A program made the position numbers and the translations under genes. 59,223 nucleotides of DNA from Opitutia bacterium (lineage in GTDB: Bacteria > Verrucomicrobiota > Verrucomicrobiia > Opitutales > UBA953): positions 1-59,223 of the forward strand of contig CANCHK010000007.1 of NCBI GenBank assembly GCA_947377865.1. Reading direction: 5' to 3'. Below are positions 8,368 to 16,671 of the stretch, in pieces (position 1 is the stretch's first letter; each line of letters starts with the position of its first letter). Below the pieces are notes generated by a model. The model saw nothing but the letters and a program-made list of their open reading frames with translations. It did no database searches and was not told the DNA's origin.

Positions 8368-9438
8368 ATGCCTAACCTCACCGAAGCCCGAGCGCTCTAC
8401 GACCTGCCGCTCAACACGCTGATCTTCAAGGCTCAGCAAGTCCACCAGGCCAACCAGGATCCGGCCGGCGTGCAGCTCTGCACGCTGAAGTCGATCAAGA
8501 CGGGCGCCTGCCCCGAAGACTGCGCCTATTGCCCGCAGTCCATCCACAACCAGACCGGCCTCGAAAGCGAAGCCCTCATGGAGACCCAAGCGATCCTCGC
8601 CGACGCCCGCAAGGCCAAGGCCGGCGGCGCGACCCGTTTCTGCATGGGTGCCGCCTGGCGCCGCGTGAACGATGGCAAGCAGTTCGACAGCGTGCTGAAC
8701 ACGGTCTCGGGCGTGAAAGAACTCGGCCTCGAAGTCTGCTGCACCCTTGGGATGGTCAGCGAAGCGCAGGCTGGTCGCCTTAAGCAGGCCGGTTGCGACG
8801 TGTATAACCACAACCTCGACACCTCCCGCGAGCACTATTCGAAGATCATCACGACCCGCACCTATGACGACCGTCTCCAGACGCTCTCGAACGTCCGCAA
8901 GGCCGGCCTCGAAGTCTGCTCCGGCGGCATCATCGGTATGGGTGAGACGGTCGACGACCGTCTTAAGATGCTCGTCGAACTCGCCCAGCTCGACCCTCAG
9001 CCGGACTCCGTGCCGATCAACGCCCTCGTGGCTGTCGAAGGCACGCCTCTCGCGGGCCGCAAGTTCGTCGATACCATTGAGTTCGTCCGCACGATCGCCG
9101 TCGCCCGCATCCTGATGCCGAAGGCGATGGTCCGCCTCTCCGCCGGCCGCGCCAACATGAACGACGAGACGCAGGCCCTCTGCTACCTCGCCGGCGCCAA
9201 CTCGATCTTCCTCGGCGAGAAGCTCCTCACCACGGGCAATCCCGACATCGAAGAGGACATGAACCTCATGAAGCGCCTCGGCCTGCACCCGATGCACCCA
9301 GACGAAGCCCGTCGCATCCATCGCGGCGAACTCGCTCCGTCCGCCGCCAAGCCGGCCGAGTGGCCGAACGTCGCGGAGTTCGCTGCGGCCAACGCCGCGG
9401 AAGAATCCTGCGGCAACGGGGGGTGCGGCTGCAAATAA
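8368..9438 (+). CDS. bioB: Biotin synthase BioB
   Basis: Radical-SAM enzyme that inserts sulfur into dethiobiotin. The CxxxCxxC cluster motif is at C48, C52 and C55 ([10 protein letters not shown]). [32 protein letters not shown] and the Arg of MVRLSAGR, a ligand of the auxiliary cluster, are all present. At 356 residues it is slightly long, because of a Cys-rich tail CGNGGCGCK that many homologues share; that tail is not needed for the canonical clusters. The bioD ATG begins one base after its stop, so the two are tightly coupled. Confidence 0.97.
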   Translation: MPNLTEARALYDLPLNTLIFKAQQVHQANQDPAGVQLCTLKSIKTGACPEDCAYCPQSIHNQTGLESEALMETQAILADARKAKAGGATRFCMGAAWRRVNDGKQFDSVLNTVSGVKELGLEVCCTLGMVSEAQAGRLKQAGCDVYNHNLDTSREHYSKIITTRTYDDRLQTLSNVRKAGLEVCSGGIIGMGETVDDRLKMLVELAQLDPQPDSVPINALVAVEGTPLAGRKFVDTIEFVRTIAVARILMPKAMVRLSAGRANMNDETQALCYLAGANSIFLGEKLLTTGNPDIEEDMNLMKRLGLHPMHPDEARRIHRGELAPSAAKPAEWPNVAEFAAANAAEESCGNGGCGCK

Positions 9439-9439
9439 C

Positions 9440-10066
9440 ATGGCCCTCATCTTCGTCACCGGCAGCGACACCGGCGTGGGCAAGACCCACGTCGCCGGCC
9501 TGCTCGCGCGTCGCCTTTCCCGCGACGGCTTCACGCAGGTCATCAAGCCGGTGGAGTCGGGCGCGGGCACGGGTCGTCCGGCCGACGCCAAGAAGGCGGC
9601 AGGCAAGTGGGCTGAGGCGCACACACTGTTGACGCTCCCGGCCCCAATTGCCCCGCTCGCCGCAGCGAAGAAGGCCCGCAAGACGCTCGACCTGCCCACG
9701 CTCCTGAAGCTCTACAAATCCGTCCCGCACGCGCCGTGCCGCGTCGTCGAAGGCGCCGGTGGCGTGGCCGTACCGATCGACCCCAAGGGCAAGGATTGGG
9801 CTGACTTCGCCGCGGCGATCAAGCCGACCGTCGCCATCGTCGTCGTCGAGGATCGCCTCGGTGCGATCAATCAGGCGCGTCTCGCTATTTCTTACCTGCG
9901 ACGCCGTTACGACGGCCCTATCGGCGTCTGGCTCAACGCAATCAAGAAACCTTCGAAGGAAGTCGCGGCCGCGAATCGCGCTGGCCTGGCCGAGTCTTGG
10001 ATTCCGCTACTCGGGGAATCGGGCAAGGGCGAAAAGTCCGCTCGCTTCCATTTCCTGCCGCGATGA
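9440..10066 (+). CDS. bioD: Dethiobiotin synthetase BioD
   Basis: ATP-dependent carboxylation and ring closure of 7,8-diaminopelargonate to dethiobiotin. The P-loop GSDTGVGKT is at residues 8-16, KPVESG follows as the substrate Lys motif, and VVEGAGGVAVP is the second signature. The length of 208 residues is normal. It starts one base after bioB, and its stop overlaps the bioF start (ATGA at 10063-10066). Confidence 0.95.
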   Translation: MALIFVTGSDTGVGKTHVAGLLARRLSRDGFTQVIKPVESGAGTGRPADAKKAAGKWAEAHTLLTLPAPIAPLAAAKKARKTLDLPTLLKLYKSVPHAPCRVVEGAGGVAVPIDPKGKDWADFAAAIKPTVAIVVVEDRLGAINQARLAISYLRRRYDGPIGVWLNAIKKPSKEVAAANRAGLAESWIPLLGESGKGEKSARFHFLPR

Positions 10067-11208
10067 ACGCGGCCTTGCTGCAGCGCCTGCGCCAGTCTCT
10101 CGCGCATCGCGAGGGATCGTCGCTACGCCGCAAGCTAACCGCCCGCGCTTCGTCCGACACCCGCGTCAATCTGGCCGACAACGATTACCTCGGCCTGTCG
10201 CGCGACCCTGCGGTCGTCGCCGCCGGCGTGGCCGCGCTGCACGAGTGGGGCGCGTCTTCCTCCGCCTCGCCGCTGGTCACGGGCTACACCGAGATCCATC
10301 AGCAGCTCGAGCAAACCCTCGCCGCTTGGCAGGGCTATGCGCATGGGCTGGTGATGAACACCGGCTTCTCGGCCAACTCGGCCGTCCTCGGCGGCCTGCC
10401 GAAAAAGGGCGATCTCATCCTCGCCGACCGTCTTGTCCACGCGAGTATGCTCGATGGCATCATGGCCTCGGGCGCTCGCCTCCGTCGCTTCGCCCATAAC
10501 GACCTCGATGCGCTCGAGCTCATGCTCCACGAGGAGCCGGCTTTGGATGGCGTGATCTTCGTGGTTACGGAAAGCGTCTACTCGATGGACGGCGATAGCC
10601 CGGACCTGAAACGTCTGGCCTCGCTGCGGAAGCGCTTCGGCTTCTGCTGGGTGCTCGACGAAGCCCACGCCACGGGCTGGTATGGTGCCACGGGTTCCGG
10701 CCTGCAGGAAGAGCAAGGCGCCTGCGCCGCCGCGGACATCGTGGTCGGCACGCTCGGCAAAGGCCTCGGGTCGCAGGGCGCTTACGTGCTTTCGCACGCT
10801 CCGGAAGTCCGCGACGCACTGATCAACTTCGCCGGAGAGTTCGTCTATTCGACCTACCTTGCGCCATCTTGCGCCGCTGCCGCCCTCGCCGCGGTCGATC
10901 GCGTGAAGGGTATGTCCGCCGAACGCAGCGAACTCTATGCGCTCTCCCAGGCTTGGCGCGACGGACTTGTCGAAGCCGGCTTCGCGGTGCCGTCGGGCGA
11001 TTCGCCGATCATCCCGCTCATCCTCGGCGATTCCGACGTGACCTTAAAATATGCCACCGCGCTGCGCGCCGCTGGCTTCATGGTCTCCGCCATTCGTCCG
11101 CCCACGGTGCCGGTGCGTACCGGACGCATCCGCATCTCGCTCCGCCGAGGCCTTTCGCCCGCCGTACTGTCCTCCTTTATCGCCGCCTTGAAGGGCGTCT
11201 CCGCATGA
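10063..11208 (+). CDS. bioF: 8-amino-7-oxononanoate synthase BioF
   Basis: PLP enzyme condensing pimeloyl-ACP with alanine to give KAPA. The 381 residues carry NDYLGLS, the PLP-contacting FSANSAV, DEAHATGWYG and the Schiff-base Lys in GTLGKGLG (about K233). The frame is open from 9997, but the ATG at 10063 overlaps the bioD stop and begins the family's N-terminal helix. Its own stop overlaps the next gene's ATG (ATGA at 11205-11208). Other alpha-oxoamine synthases share the fold; the operon decides the assignment. Confidence 0.95.
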   Translation: MNAALLQRLRQSLAHREGSSLRRKLTARASSDTRVNLADNDYLGLSRDPAVVAAGVAALHEWGASSSASPLVTGYTEIHQQLEQTLAAWQGYAHGLVMNTGFSANSAVLGGLPKKGDLILADRLVHASMLDGIMASGARLRRFAHNDLDALELMLHEEPALDGVIFVVTESVYSMDGDSPDLKRLASLRKRFGFCWVLDEAHATGWYGATGSGLQEEQGACAAADIVVGTLGKGLGSQGAYVLSHAPEVRDALINFAGEFVYSTYLAPSCAAAALAAVDRVKGMSAERSELYALSQAWRDGLVEAGFAVPSGDSPIIPLILGDSDVTLKYATALRAAGFMVSAIRPPTVPVRTGRIRISLRRGLSPAVLSSFIAALKGVSA

Positions 11209-11810
11209 AGATTGGCTGGATCGGCGGTTGGGGCGTCTCGCTCGAGGAGATGAAGGCCATCGCCGTGGCGCATGCGCCCGACGCCGAGCACCTCATCTAC
11301 CCGCCGGTCGTCGGCGCGGCGGAGAACCTGTCCGGTTGTGATGCCGTCATCGCGTGGTCGCTCGGCGCGCATCTCGTGCTCGAGGCCGGCGCCCGCGGTG
11401 TGCAGTTCCCGGCCAAGGTGCTGCTCTTTGCGCCGTTCACGTCATTCTGCTCCGAACATGGGAAGTGCGGGAAGCATTCCGAGACTCAGGTGAAGTGGCT
11501 GCGCCGCTGGATCGACACCGACGCGCCGGCGGCCTTGGCCGACTTCCGTAAGCGTGCCGGTCTGGCCCCGCTCGCCGGCGACGCCTTGCCCTACGAGAAG
11601 GAGTACCTGCAGGCCGGCCTGGATCTCCTCGCCCAGCCCGCAGGCATCTCGCTCATCACCTTCGGTCGTCAGGGGCTTGCCCCCGGCTGGGAAGCCTATG
11701 TCGGCGATCAGGATACGCTCTTGAATCCCGAGGGCGTTTGCCAAGCCATCGTGGGCTGTCATATTGGTGAAGCACTCGGGCACGACCTGCGCGAGTTCCT
11801 CGCCCCCTAA
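11205..11810 (+). CDS. BioH/BioG-like pimeloyl-ACP methyl ester esterase (candidate)
   Basis: A 201-residue alpha/beta-hydrolase-like protein at the position where bioH or bioG usually stands. The first strand gives MKIGWIGGWG, an oxyanion-type GWG seen in the BioG (DUF452) group. The nucleophile elbow is AWSLGAH (Ser about 52), Asp lies in VGDQDTLLNP (about 170), and His in LGHDLREFL (about 193) closes a plausible triad. It is shorter than E. coli BioH (about 256) and lacks a full lid. Role inferred: cleaving pimeloyl-ACP methyl ester after BioC methylation and chain extension. It overlaps bioF by four bases and precedes bioC by four. It could be a distinct isofunctional family. Confidence 0.75.
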   Translation: MKIGWIGGWGVSLEEMKAIAVAHAPDAEHLIYPPVVGAAENLSGCDAVIAWSLGAHLVLEAGARGVQFPAKVLLFAPFTSFCSEHGKCGKHSETQVKWLRRWIDTDAPAALADFRKRAGLAPLAGDALPYEKEYLQAGLDLLAQPAGISLITFGRQGLAPGWEAYVGDQDTLLNPEGVCQAIVGCHIGEALGHDLREFLAP

Positions 11811-11814
11811 CCCC

Positions 11815-12519
11815 ATGCGTTTCGAAGAAAGAGCGGAGAGCTACGACGCGCACGCCGCGCCGCAGAAGCGCTTCGCCGAGGCGCTGGCCGCTTTCGCTCC
11901 ATTCCGGCGCGGCGTCCGCGTCACCGAACTCGGCGCCGGCACCGGCTTCCTGACTTCCGCGTTGCTCGCCCAAGGCGTGAACGTCGACGCCACCGATGCC
12001 TCGCCCGCGATGGTCGAGCTGGGTCGTCAGTCCGTGCCCGCCGCCAACTGGTCGGTGCGTAATGCTTTTGGTCCCATCGAGAAAGCTGGTGCCCTTGCGT
12101 CGACTGGCCTCCTGCACTGGGCCGCCGATCCCGCCGCCGTGCTGCGTCATTGGCGCGCGGCCTTGCCGACCGGCGGACGGCTCCTACTCGGCGTCCCGTG
12201 TGACCCTTGCCTGAACGAATTACGCGACCTCATCGGCGAAGGCCCCGTGCGCTGGCGCGATGAGGCCCAGTGGCTCGCCTTGCTCAAGGCTGCGAACTTT
12301 GACGTCCATGCCCACGGCGTACTCGAGTCCGAAGAGATTTACCCAAGCGCCATCGATTTCTTCCGCCATCTTCATCGCAGCGGCGTGACCGGTGATCCGC
12401 GGCTCTCACCGAGCGAGCTTAAGTCGCTCCTCCGTGATTACGATCGCCTCAACGCCCGCCCCGACGGTGTCGTCGCCACCTGGGCGTGGTTGTTGGTGGA
12501 TGCGACCGCACGTGCTTAG
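11815..12519 (+). CDS. bioC: Malonyl-ACP O-methyltransferase BioC
   Basis: SAM methyltransferase that caps malonyl-ACP so that fatty acid synthase can build the pimeloyl chain. Residues 2-16 show the BioC hallmark FEERAESYDAHAAPQ, motif I is TELGAGTGFLTSAL, and DATDASPAMVELGR follows. The segment ASTGLLHWAADP corresponds to the post-I region. The length of 234 residues is slightly short. It starts four bases after the esterase stop. The frame is open from 11764, but the ATG at 11815 starts at the hallmark. Last gene of the operon; the only downstream structure is a repeat cluster without a T run. Confidence 0.92.
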   Translation: MRFEERAESYDAHAAPQKRFAEALAAFAPFRRGVRVTELGAGTGFLTSALLAQGVNVDATDASPAMVELGRQSVPAANWSVRNAFGPIEKAGALASTGLLHWAADPAAVLRHWRAALPTGGRLLLGVPCDPCLNELRDLIGEGPVRWRDEAQWLALLKAANFDVHAHGVLESEEIYPSAIDFFRHLHRSGVTGDPRLSPSELKSLLRDYDRLNARPDGVVATWAWLLVDATARA

Positions 12520-12603
12520 CGCGCGCCGTAGTTGACCGGTTGAACAGTTGGCCAGTTGGCCAGAAAAAGAGAGGCCCGGAGGCTCGGTTGAACATAGAAA
12601 ATG

Positions 12604-12720
12604 GGTAGGGTCGGGACCGCGTCACGACATAGCCTGTAGCTAGGTAGGGTCAGCACTGCGTGCTGACCTAGTTGCGAACAATCGATGCCACCTATGTCGT
12701 GACGCGGTCCCGACCCTACC
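12604..12720. repeat. 29-bp perfect inverted repeat enclosing a GTAG palindrome
   Basis: Arms 12604-12632 and 12692-12720 are exact reverse complements over 29 bases, starting GGTAGGGTCGGGACCGCGTC. Between them at 12643-12671 lies GGTAGGGTCAGCA-ctgcg-TGCTGACCTA, another GTAG-headed hairpin. A third exact copy of the 29-mer is at 20222-20250. The block sits between bioC and the convergent Na/Pi symporter gene and could act as a bidirectional transcript end. Confidence 0.85.
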
Positions 12721-12761
12721 TATGGGCATCGTTCTAACCGCCCACCGCTAACCGCTAATAC

Positions 12762-13688
12762 CTATCGTGCCTCCTCCGGTACGAATCTTTCCAGATAGCG
12801 CCAGATCCAAGGCAGAAGGAGCAGGGCCATCGCGGCGGCGGAGAGATTGAAAGCCGAGTGGACGAGTGCGACCTGTAGCCCTGGTTCAGGCATAAGCGCG
12901 AGTAGCGGACGGATGGCGAACTGGAGCACGGTGACGAAAAGAGCCAGGCCGCAGAGGTCTAGGCCGGCGTTGAATATCGCCAGGCGGCGAGCGATGGGCC
13001 CTAGCGACGATGACGTGAAGAGCGCGACCCAGCCGGTGCCGAGATTGGCACCCACGACCACCCAGATTGAGAGCGCGGGGTCGATGAGTCCGCCGGCAAC
13101 GGAGAGTACCGTCAGGCCGACGACGACCGATGACGACTGCACGAGCATCGTCAGCCCTGCGCCGAAGATGAGCGCGCGCACGGGCGTGGAGAGCGTATCG
13201 CGCCAGGCGAATACCTCAGGCGTCTGCGCCAGCGGCAGTAGCGTCGAGCTGATAAGGCTGAGTGCGAGGAAGATCAGGCCGAAGTGGAAGATGGGGTGTC
13301 CGTAGGTACGCCAGCGCCGCGGGCCGAGCAGCGACCACAGTCCACCCAGAGTGATGAAGACCGGCCCCATCCCCGTAAACTTCGTCGCGATCAGCCAGGC
13401 GGTGAGCGTCGTACCCACGTTGGCGCCGATCATGACCGTCCAGGCCGCGCGCATTGACAGGACTTTTTGCTCGGTCAGGCCCATTGTGATGAAGTTGACC
13501 ACGGAAGAAGACTGCACGATGGCCGCGCTGACCGCGCCGGCGAAGGCCCCGGCGAAGCGGTTCGCCGTCACGCGCTGAAGGACTTGCTTCAGCTGCGCGC
13601 CGCCGAGCTGCGTGACCTCGCGGGCGAAATCCCGCAGGCTGTGCAGGTACAGCATGATTGCCGCGACGGCGGTGAAGAAGAGGTCCAC
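12762..13688 (-). CDS. Na/Pi-cotransporter family (NptA-type) membrane protein
   Basis: Sodium-coupled phosphate transporter of the PF02690 type in the inner membrane. The two inverted repeats each contain the QSSS motif (VSAAIVQSSSVVNF and LTMLVQSSSVVVGL) followed by GANVGTT and GANLGTG, the substrate-site pairs of this fold. About eight hydrophobic segments are visible. At 308 residues it lacks the C-terminal PhoU-like domain of longer members. The frame is open to 13850, but that extension translates intergenic repeats. The GTG at 13686-13688 begins the first membrane segment and is preferred; the ATG of MLYLHSL is an alternative. Confidence 0.85.
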   Translation of the reverse strand: MDLFFTAVAAIMLYLHSLRDFAREVTQLGGAQLKQVLQRVTANRFAGAFAGAVSAAIVQSSSVVNFITMGLTEQKVLSMRAAWTVMIGANVGTTLTAWLIATKFTGMGPVFITLGGLWSLLGPRRWRTYGHPIFHFGLIFLALSLISSTLLPLAQTPEVFAWRDTLSTPVRALIFGAGLTMLVQSSSVVVGLTVLSVAGGLIDPALSIWVVVGANLGTGWVALFTSSSLGPIARRLAIFNAGLDLCGLALFVTVLQFAIRPLLALMPEPGLQVALVHSAFNLSAAAMALLLLPWIWRYLERFVPEEAR

Positions 13689-13699
13689 GCCACTTAAAT

Positions 13700-13732
13700 A
13701 GAGTATGGAGTATGGAGTATCGAGTATGGAGT
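13700..13732 (-). repeat. ATACTC-type tandem tract upstream of the Na/Pi symporter gene
   Basis: Four GAGTATGGAGTAT-like units on the + strand, reading ACTCCATACTC toward the gene. Same family and same relative orientation as the tract before bioB (8333-8366). Confidence 0.6.
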
Positions 13733-13750
13733 GCGCGGCCGGAGGCCGCG

Positions 13751-13793
13751 GGGGAACGGCTGGCATGGTGAACGGCTGCGAAGCAGAGGCATT
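13751..13793 (+). repeat. 40-bp interspersed repeat, copy 1
   Basis: GGGGAAC-GGCTGGCATGGTGAAC-GGCTGCGAAGCAGAGGCAT. The shared core ends in CTGCTGCGAAGCAG or a near variant, a 5-bp hairpin with a GCGA tetraloop. Eight copies lie between 13.7 and 31.5 kb. Confidence 0.75.
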
Positions 13794-13848
13794 CGTTTCG
13801 GGTGGCGGGTGGCAGCCTCGGGTGGCAGGTGGCGGGAGCTTTAAATTC

Positions 13849-14002
13849 AAAGGGAAACCGGAGACCGGATGATTGGTGGGGGTGCATTCTCAGGTCCCGG
13901 GACCTGCACCCGTACCTGATGCCCGCACCCGAACCTGCAGCCGAGACCTGGGACCTGAAAATATATCCCCGCAGCTTCCCATCCGGTTTCCGGTCTCCCT
14001 TT
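13849..14002. repeat. MITE-like 154-bp element with 23-bp imperfect inverted ends
   Basis: The left end, AAAGGGAAACCGGAGACCGG, and the right end, CCGGTTTCCGGTCTCCCTTT, are reverse complements except for two positions. The inside holds CAGGTCCCGGGACCTG and repeated ACCTG/CCCG units. Half-copies of the end appear near 20119-20136 and 24287-24299. No coding sequence is seen. The preceding 13800-13840 is GGTGGCGGGTGGC-type repeat that recurs at 18976-19014. Confidence 0.55.
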
Positions 14003-14020
14003 TATTGATGTCTCTCCCCC

Positions 14021-14074
14021 TTGTCACCGTGTCACCTTGCCCACGTGCCCCCTCGCTTCGGCTTTGCCGAAGCG
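14021..14074. repeat. GTCACC-rich repeat plus 9-bp hairpin after the DUF1080-like gene
   Basis: CCTTGTCACCGTGTCACC is followed by CGCTTCGGC-TTT-GCCGAAGCG (14054-14074), a perfect 9-bp stem starting two bases after the stop codon of the gene at 14076-14852. The GTCACC segment recurs at the ends of the two ~265-bp repeats, so it also lies just downstream of the sulfatase and Rrf2 genes. Confidence 0.65.
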
Positions 14075-14075
14075 C

Positions 14076-14852
14076 TTACTTCTTCCCCGGGGCAACCGGA
14101 TTATTCGCTGCGGCGATAACGGCGCGGGTCATGGGCCAGTCGGCGTTTGGCTTGGCTTCCCAGAGATGCAGATCGCGGATCGAGCCTTCGGGGCCGGTGA
14201 CGACCATGAAGCTGTGCTTGGGCTGCGCGATCGCGGCGTGCTGGCCGGTGATGATGTGCCCGTCGACGGTGGCGACGACTTCGTCGCCCATGATCTCGAT
14301 GAGGACCGTGTGCCATTTGCCCAATTCGATGGCCTTCTTGTGCGTGGCGAGGACCTCGAGCTTGTCCGGCCCTTCGCGATCGTTGTCGTCCTTGTTGATG
14401 CTGAAGCCGCTGGGGTTGAGGTTCAGGCTGCAGAGGTAAGACTTCTCGTTGGTGGCGCGCAGCTGGATATAACGCGCCTTACGGCCATGGGCCGGATCTT
14501 TGTCGAGCTCGACGTCTTCGAGGCGAAGCTGGCATTGGAGGATGATGTTCTGATACTGGATGCCGTAGGAGGCTGTGGCCGGGTGCTTCACCTGCGGGTT
14601 TTCCGAGCCCTGGAAACGTCCGTCGACCTGCTTCCACTGTCCGCCGCGGGATTCCGGGCCGGTGCCGTGGATGAGCCAGCCTGAAAAGCCGCTGGCATAG
14701 CCGTTGGGCTTGCCGGTGTATTTCGCAAGCGGCTTGGCGAAGTCTTCGCTATAGAGCTCCTTGCCGCGCACGGTCATCTGCGTGGGCACTTCTTCGGCGA
14801 AAGCCGAGACGCAGGCGAGGGCGAGGAGACCAGCCAGGCGGAGAGGGGACAT
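14076..14852 (-). CDS. Secreted DUF1080-like / concanavalin-fold protein
   Basis: A 258-residue exported protein with the signal peptide MSPLRLAGLLALACVSAFA. The mature part is a beta-sandwich: GKELYSEDFAKPLAKY near the start, QWKQVDGRFQG, YIQLRATNEKSY, GKWHTVLIEIMGDEVVATVDG and a final DLHLWEAKP strand. This order matches DUF1080 (PF06439), where some members hydrolyse 3-keto-glycosides and others probably bind glycans. The ATG at 14852 is preferred over the upstream one at 14894, which belongs to the repeated leader. It lies downstream of a sulfatase gene on the same strand and shares its leader sequence. Confidence 0.75.
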   Translation of the reverse strand: MSPLRLAGLLALACVSAFAEEVPTQMTVRGKELYSEDFAKPLAKYTGKPNGYASGFSGWLIHGTGPESRGGQWKQVDGRFQGSENPQVKHPATASYGIQYQNIILQCQLRLEDVELDKDPAHGRKARYIQLRATNEKSYLCSLNLNPSGFSINKDDNDREGPDKLEVLATHKKAIELGKWHTVLIEIMGDEVVATVDGHIITGQHAAIAQPKHSFMVVTGPEGSIRDLHLWEAKPNADWPMTRAVIAAANNPVAPGKK

Positions 14853-14856
14853 GCGG

Positions 14857-15121
14857 ACAGGATACGCCTCCGCGGAGGTCGTGGCAATCTTCATGCCCGC
14901 CGTGGTAGCTATTGGCGGTTAGCGGTTGGGAAAGGCATTTCGGGTGACGGGTGACAGCCACCAGGGCATCGGCCTCTCAGGAGTCGGCTTTTCAGCCATC
15001 GGCCATCGGCTTCGGGTTCCCGCGGCTGAAAGCCGAAATGAGTTCCTAACCGCCAACCGCTTCCACCTGATACATGTCTCTCCCCTTGTCACCGTGTCAC
15101 CTTGCCCACGTGTCCCCTCGC
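14857..15121 (-). repeat. ~265-bp duplicated leader, copy 1
   Basis: This block separates the sulfatase gene from the DUF1080-like gene and is nearly identical to 16672-16935. It contains GTTAGCGGTTGGG, GGGTGACGGGTGAC, a run of TCAG/CATCGGC units, CGCGGCTGAAAGCCG and the CCTTGTCACCGTGTCACC segment. It reaches to within five bases of the downstream start codon. No credible ORF. The rest of the 14853-15171 gap is AACCGCCAACCGCCAGCCGC-type low-complexity sequence. Confidence 0.85.
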
Positions 15122-15171
15122 GGCGGCTGTTTTCCCAACCGCCAACCGCCAGCCGCTCCCCCTAAGTCTGC

Positions 15172-16668
15172 CTACTTCCCCTTACCTTTACCTGCTTTCT
15201 TGGCGGCAGGGGCCGTGGCGCCGGCTTCGACCTTATTGGGTGTCGGCATCGGGGCGTTGGTTTCCTTACGCCACGCGTTCAGGCGTTCGAGTAGTTCCTT
15301 GGCTTTATCGGGATTCGTCGACGCGAGGTTCTTGGTCTCCCCAAGGTCGTCCTTGAGGTTGTACAGCTCGAGGTGTCCGTCCTCGAGGTATTCCATCAGC
15401 TTCCAATCGCCCATCTGCACGAGGCTGACCGGCGTCGTGCGCCAGAGTCCAGGGCCGGAGCCGAGGTAGCCGGGGAAGTGCTGGAAGATCGCATCGCGCT
15501 TTAGCGTCGTCGACTTACCGAGTAGCAGCGGCACGAGGCTTTCGCCGTCGAGGACCTGGCGTGGCTTGGCGGCACCGGAGAGTTCGAGCAACGTCGGGAA
15601 GAGGTCGACGTGCGCCGTGGGCGTGCCGAGCGAGGACCCTGCAGCGACCTTGCCGGGCCAGCGGACGATAAACGGCACGCGGACGCCGCCTTCGTAGAGG
15701 CTGCCCTTGCCGCTGCGCAGCGGGGTGTTGTCGGTGATGCCGCCGCCGCCTTCTTCGCCGTCGCCGGATTTAGCCTTCTTGCCTTTGCCTTCCTTGCCGG
15801 GTTCGCGGATTAGGCCGTCGGGGCGGTCGTAGCCGCCGACGCCGCCGTTGTCGCTCGCGAAGATGAGCACCGTATTGTCCGCAAGCTTAAGTTCCTCGAG
15901 CTTGGCCATCACGCGGCCGACGCTTTCGTCGACGCTCGCGAGCATTGCGGCGTAGGTCGGGCTGTTGTGGCCGCCGACGCCGGGCTTGCTCTTGAACTTC
16001 GCGATCAGGTCGGCCTTGGCTTGGAACGGCGAGTGTACGCCGAAGTGCGGCAGGTAGAGCAGGAACGGCTTGGCCTGGTTGCGCTGGATGAAGTCGACGG
16101 CCTTGTCGGTCAGGAAGTCGGCGAGGTATTGGCCCTTCGGGTATTCCGTCTTCGGCTTGGTCTCGAAATCGAAGTGCTGGCCCTCGGATTCAATCGCCTC
16201 GTCGAAGCCGCGCTTCGAGGGGTGATAGTCAGGCGTGCTGCCGAGGTGCCACTTGCCGAACATCGCGGTCGCGTAGCCAGCGGCCTTGAGCTGGTTGGCG
16301 AACGTGTCGCGTTCGAGGGAGAGCTTCGTGACGTTATCGACTGGGCGAAGCGGGCGCGTCTGCCAGTTGAAGCGTTCGATCGAGCCGACGGTGTAGGTGC
16401 CGGTGCGAGCGCCGTATTGGCCGGAGAGCAGGGCGGAGCGGGTCGGGGCGCAGTTCTGGCAATGGTGGTGGTTGGTCAGGCGCATGCCCTGTGAGGCGAG
16501 CCGGTCGATGTTCGGCGTCTCGTAATACTTGCTACCGAAGCAGGCCAGATCGGTCCAGCCGAGGTCGTCGGCCAGCACGAAGATGATGTTCGGCGGGCGA
16601 TCCGCGGCGATGAGCGGGCCGAAGAGACCGGCGAGCAGCAGGCCGAGGAGGGGAAGGACGGGGCGCAT
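15172..16668 (-). CDS. Secreted sulfatase (formylglycine-dependent, Cys-type)
   Basis: A 498-residue arylsulfatase-family enzyme that removes sulfate esters, probably from glycans, outside the cytoplasm. A signal peptide ends near AADRPPN. Metal ligands appear in FVLADDLGW. The Cys to be converted to formylglycine is C73 in NCAPTRSALLSGQYG (C-x-P-T-R). FGKWHLG carries the Lys and His of the active site, and FASDNGG the second Asp-Asn pair. A lysine- and glycine-rich insert (EGKGKKAKSGDGEEGGGG) interrupts the loop after FASDNGG. The C-terminus ends in a Lys/Gly tail. The anaerobic or aerobic formylglycine-generating enzyme is not in the window. Start at 16668; the longer frame to 16776 translates repeat. 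Confidence 0.92.
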   Translation of the reverse strand: MRPVLPLLGLLLAGLFGPLIAADRPPNIIFVLADDLGWTDLACFGSKYYETPNIDRLASQGMRLTNHHHCQNCAPTRSALLSGQYGARTGTYTVGSIERFNWQTRPLRPVDNVTKLSLERDTFANQLKAAGYATAMFGKWHLGSTPDYHPSKRGFDEAIESEGQHFDFETKPKTEYPKGQYLADFLTDKAVDFIQRNQAKPFLLYLPHFGVHSPFQAKADLIAKFKSKPGVGGHNSPTYAAMLASVDESVGRVMAKLEELKLADNTVLIFASDNGGVGGYDRPDGLIREPGKEGKGKKAKSGDGEEGGGGITDNTPLRSGKGSLYEGGVRVPFIVRWPGKVAAGSSLGTPTAHVDLFPTLLELSGAAKPRQVLDGESLVPLLLGKSTTLKRDAIFQHFPGYLGSGPGLWRTTPVSLVQMGDWKLMEYLEDGHLELYNLKDDLGETKNLASTNPDKAKELLERLNAWRKETNAPMPTPNKVEAGATAPAAKKAGKGKGK

Positions 16669-16671
16669 ACC

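Noticed and set aside
8287-9699. 470-residue open frame on the minus strand
   Set aside because: Antisense to bioB and bioD, both with intact catalytic motifs on the + strand.
12604-12720. Possible two-repeat CRISPR array
   Set aside because: The two 29-mers are inverted, not direct, there is no regular spacing, and the third copy is 7.5 kb away.
13689-13850. 54-codon N-terminal extension of the Na/Pi symporter frame
   Set aside because: It translates the ATACTC tract and the 40-bp interspersed repeat; the hydrophobic family start is at the GTG at 13686-13688.
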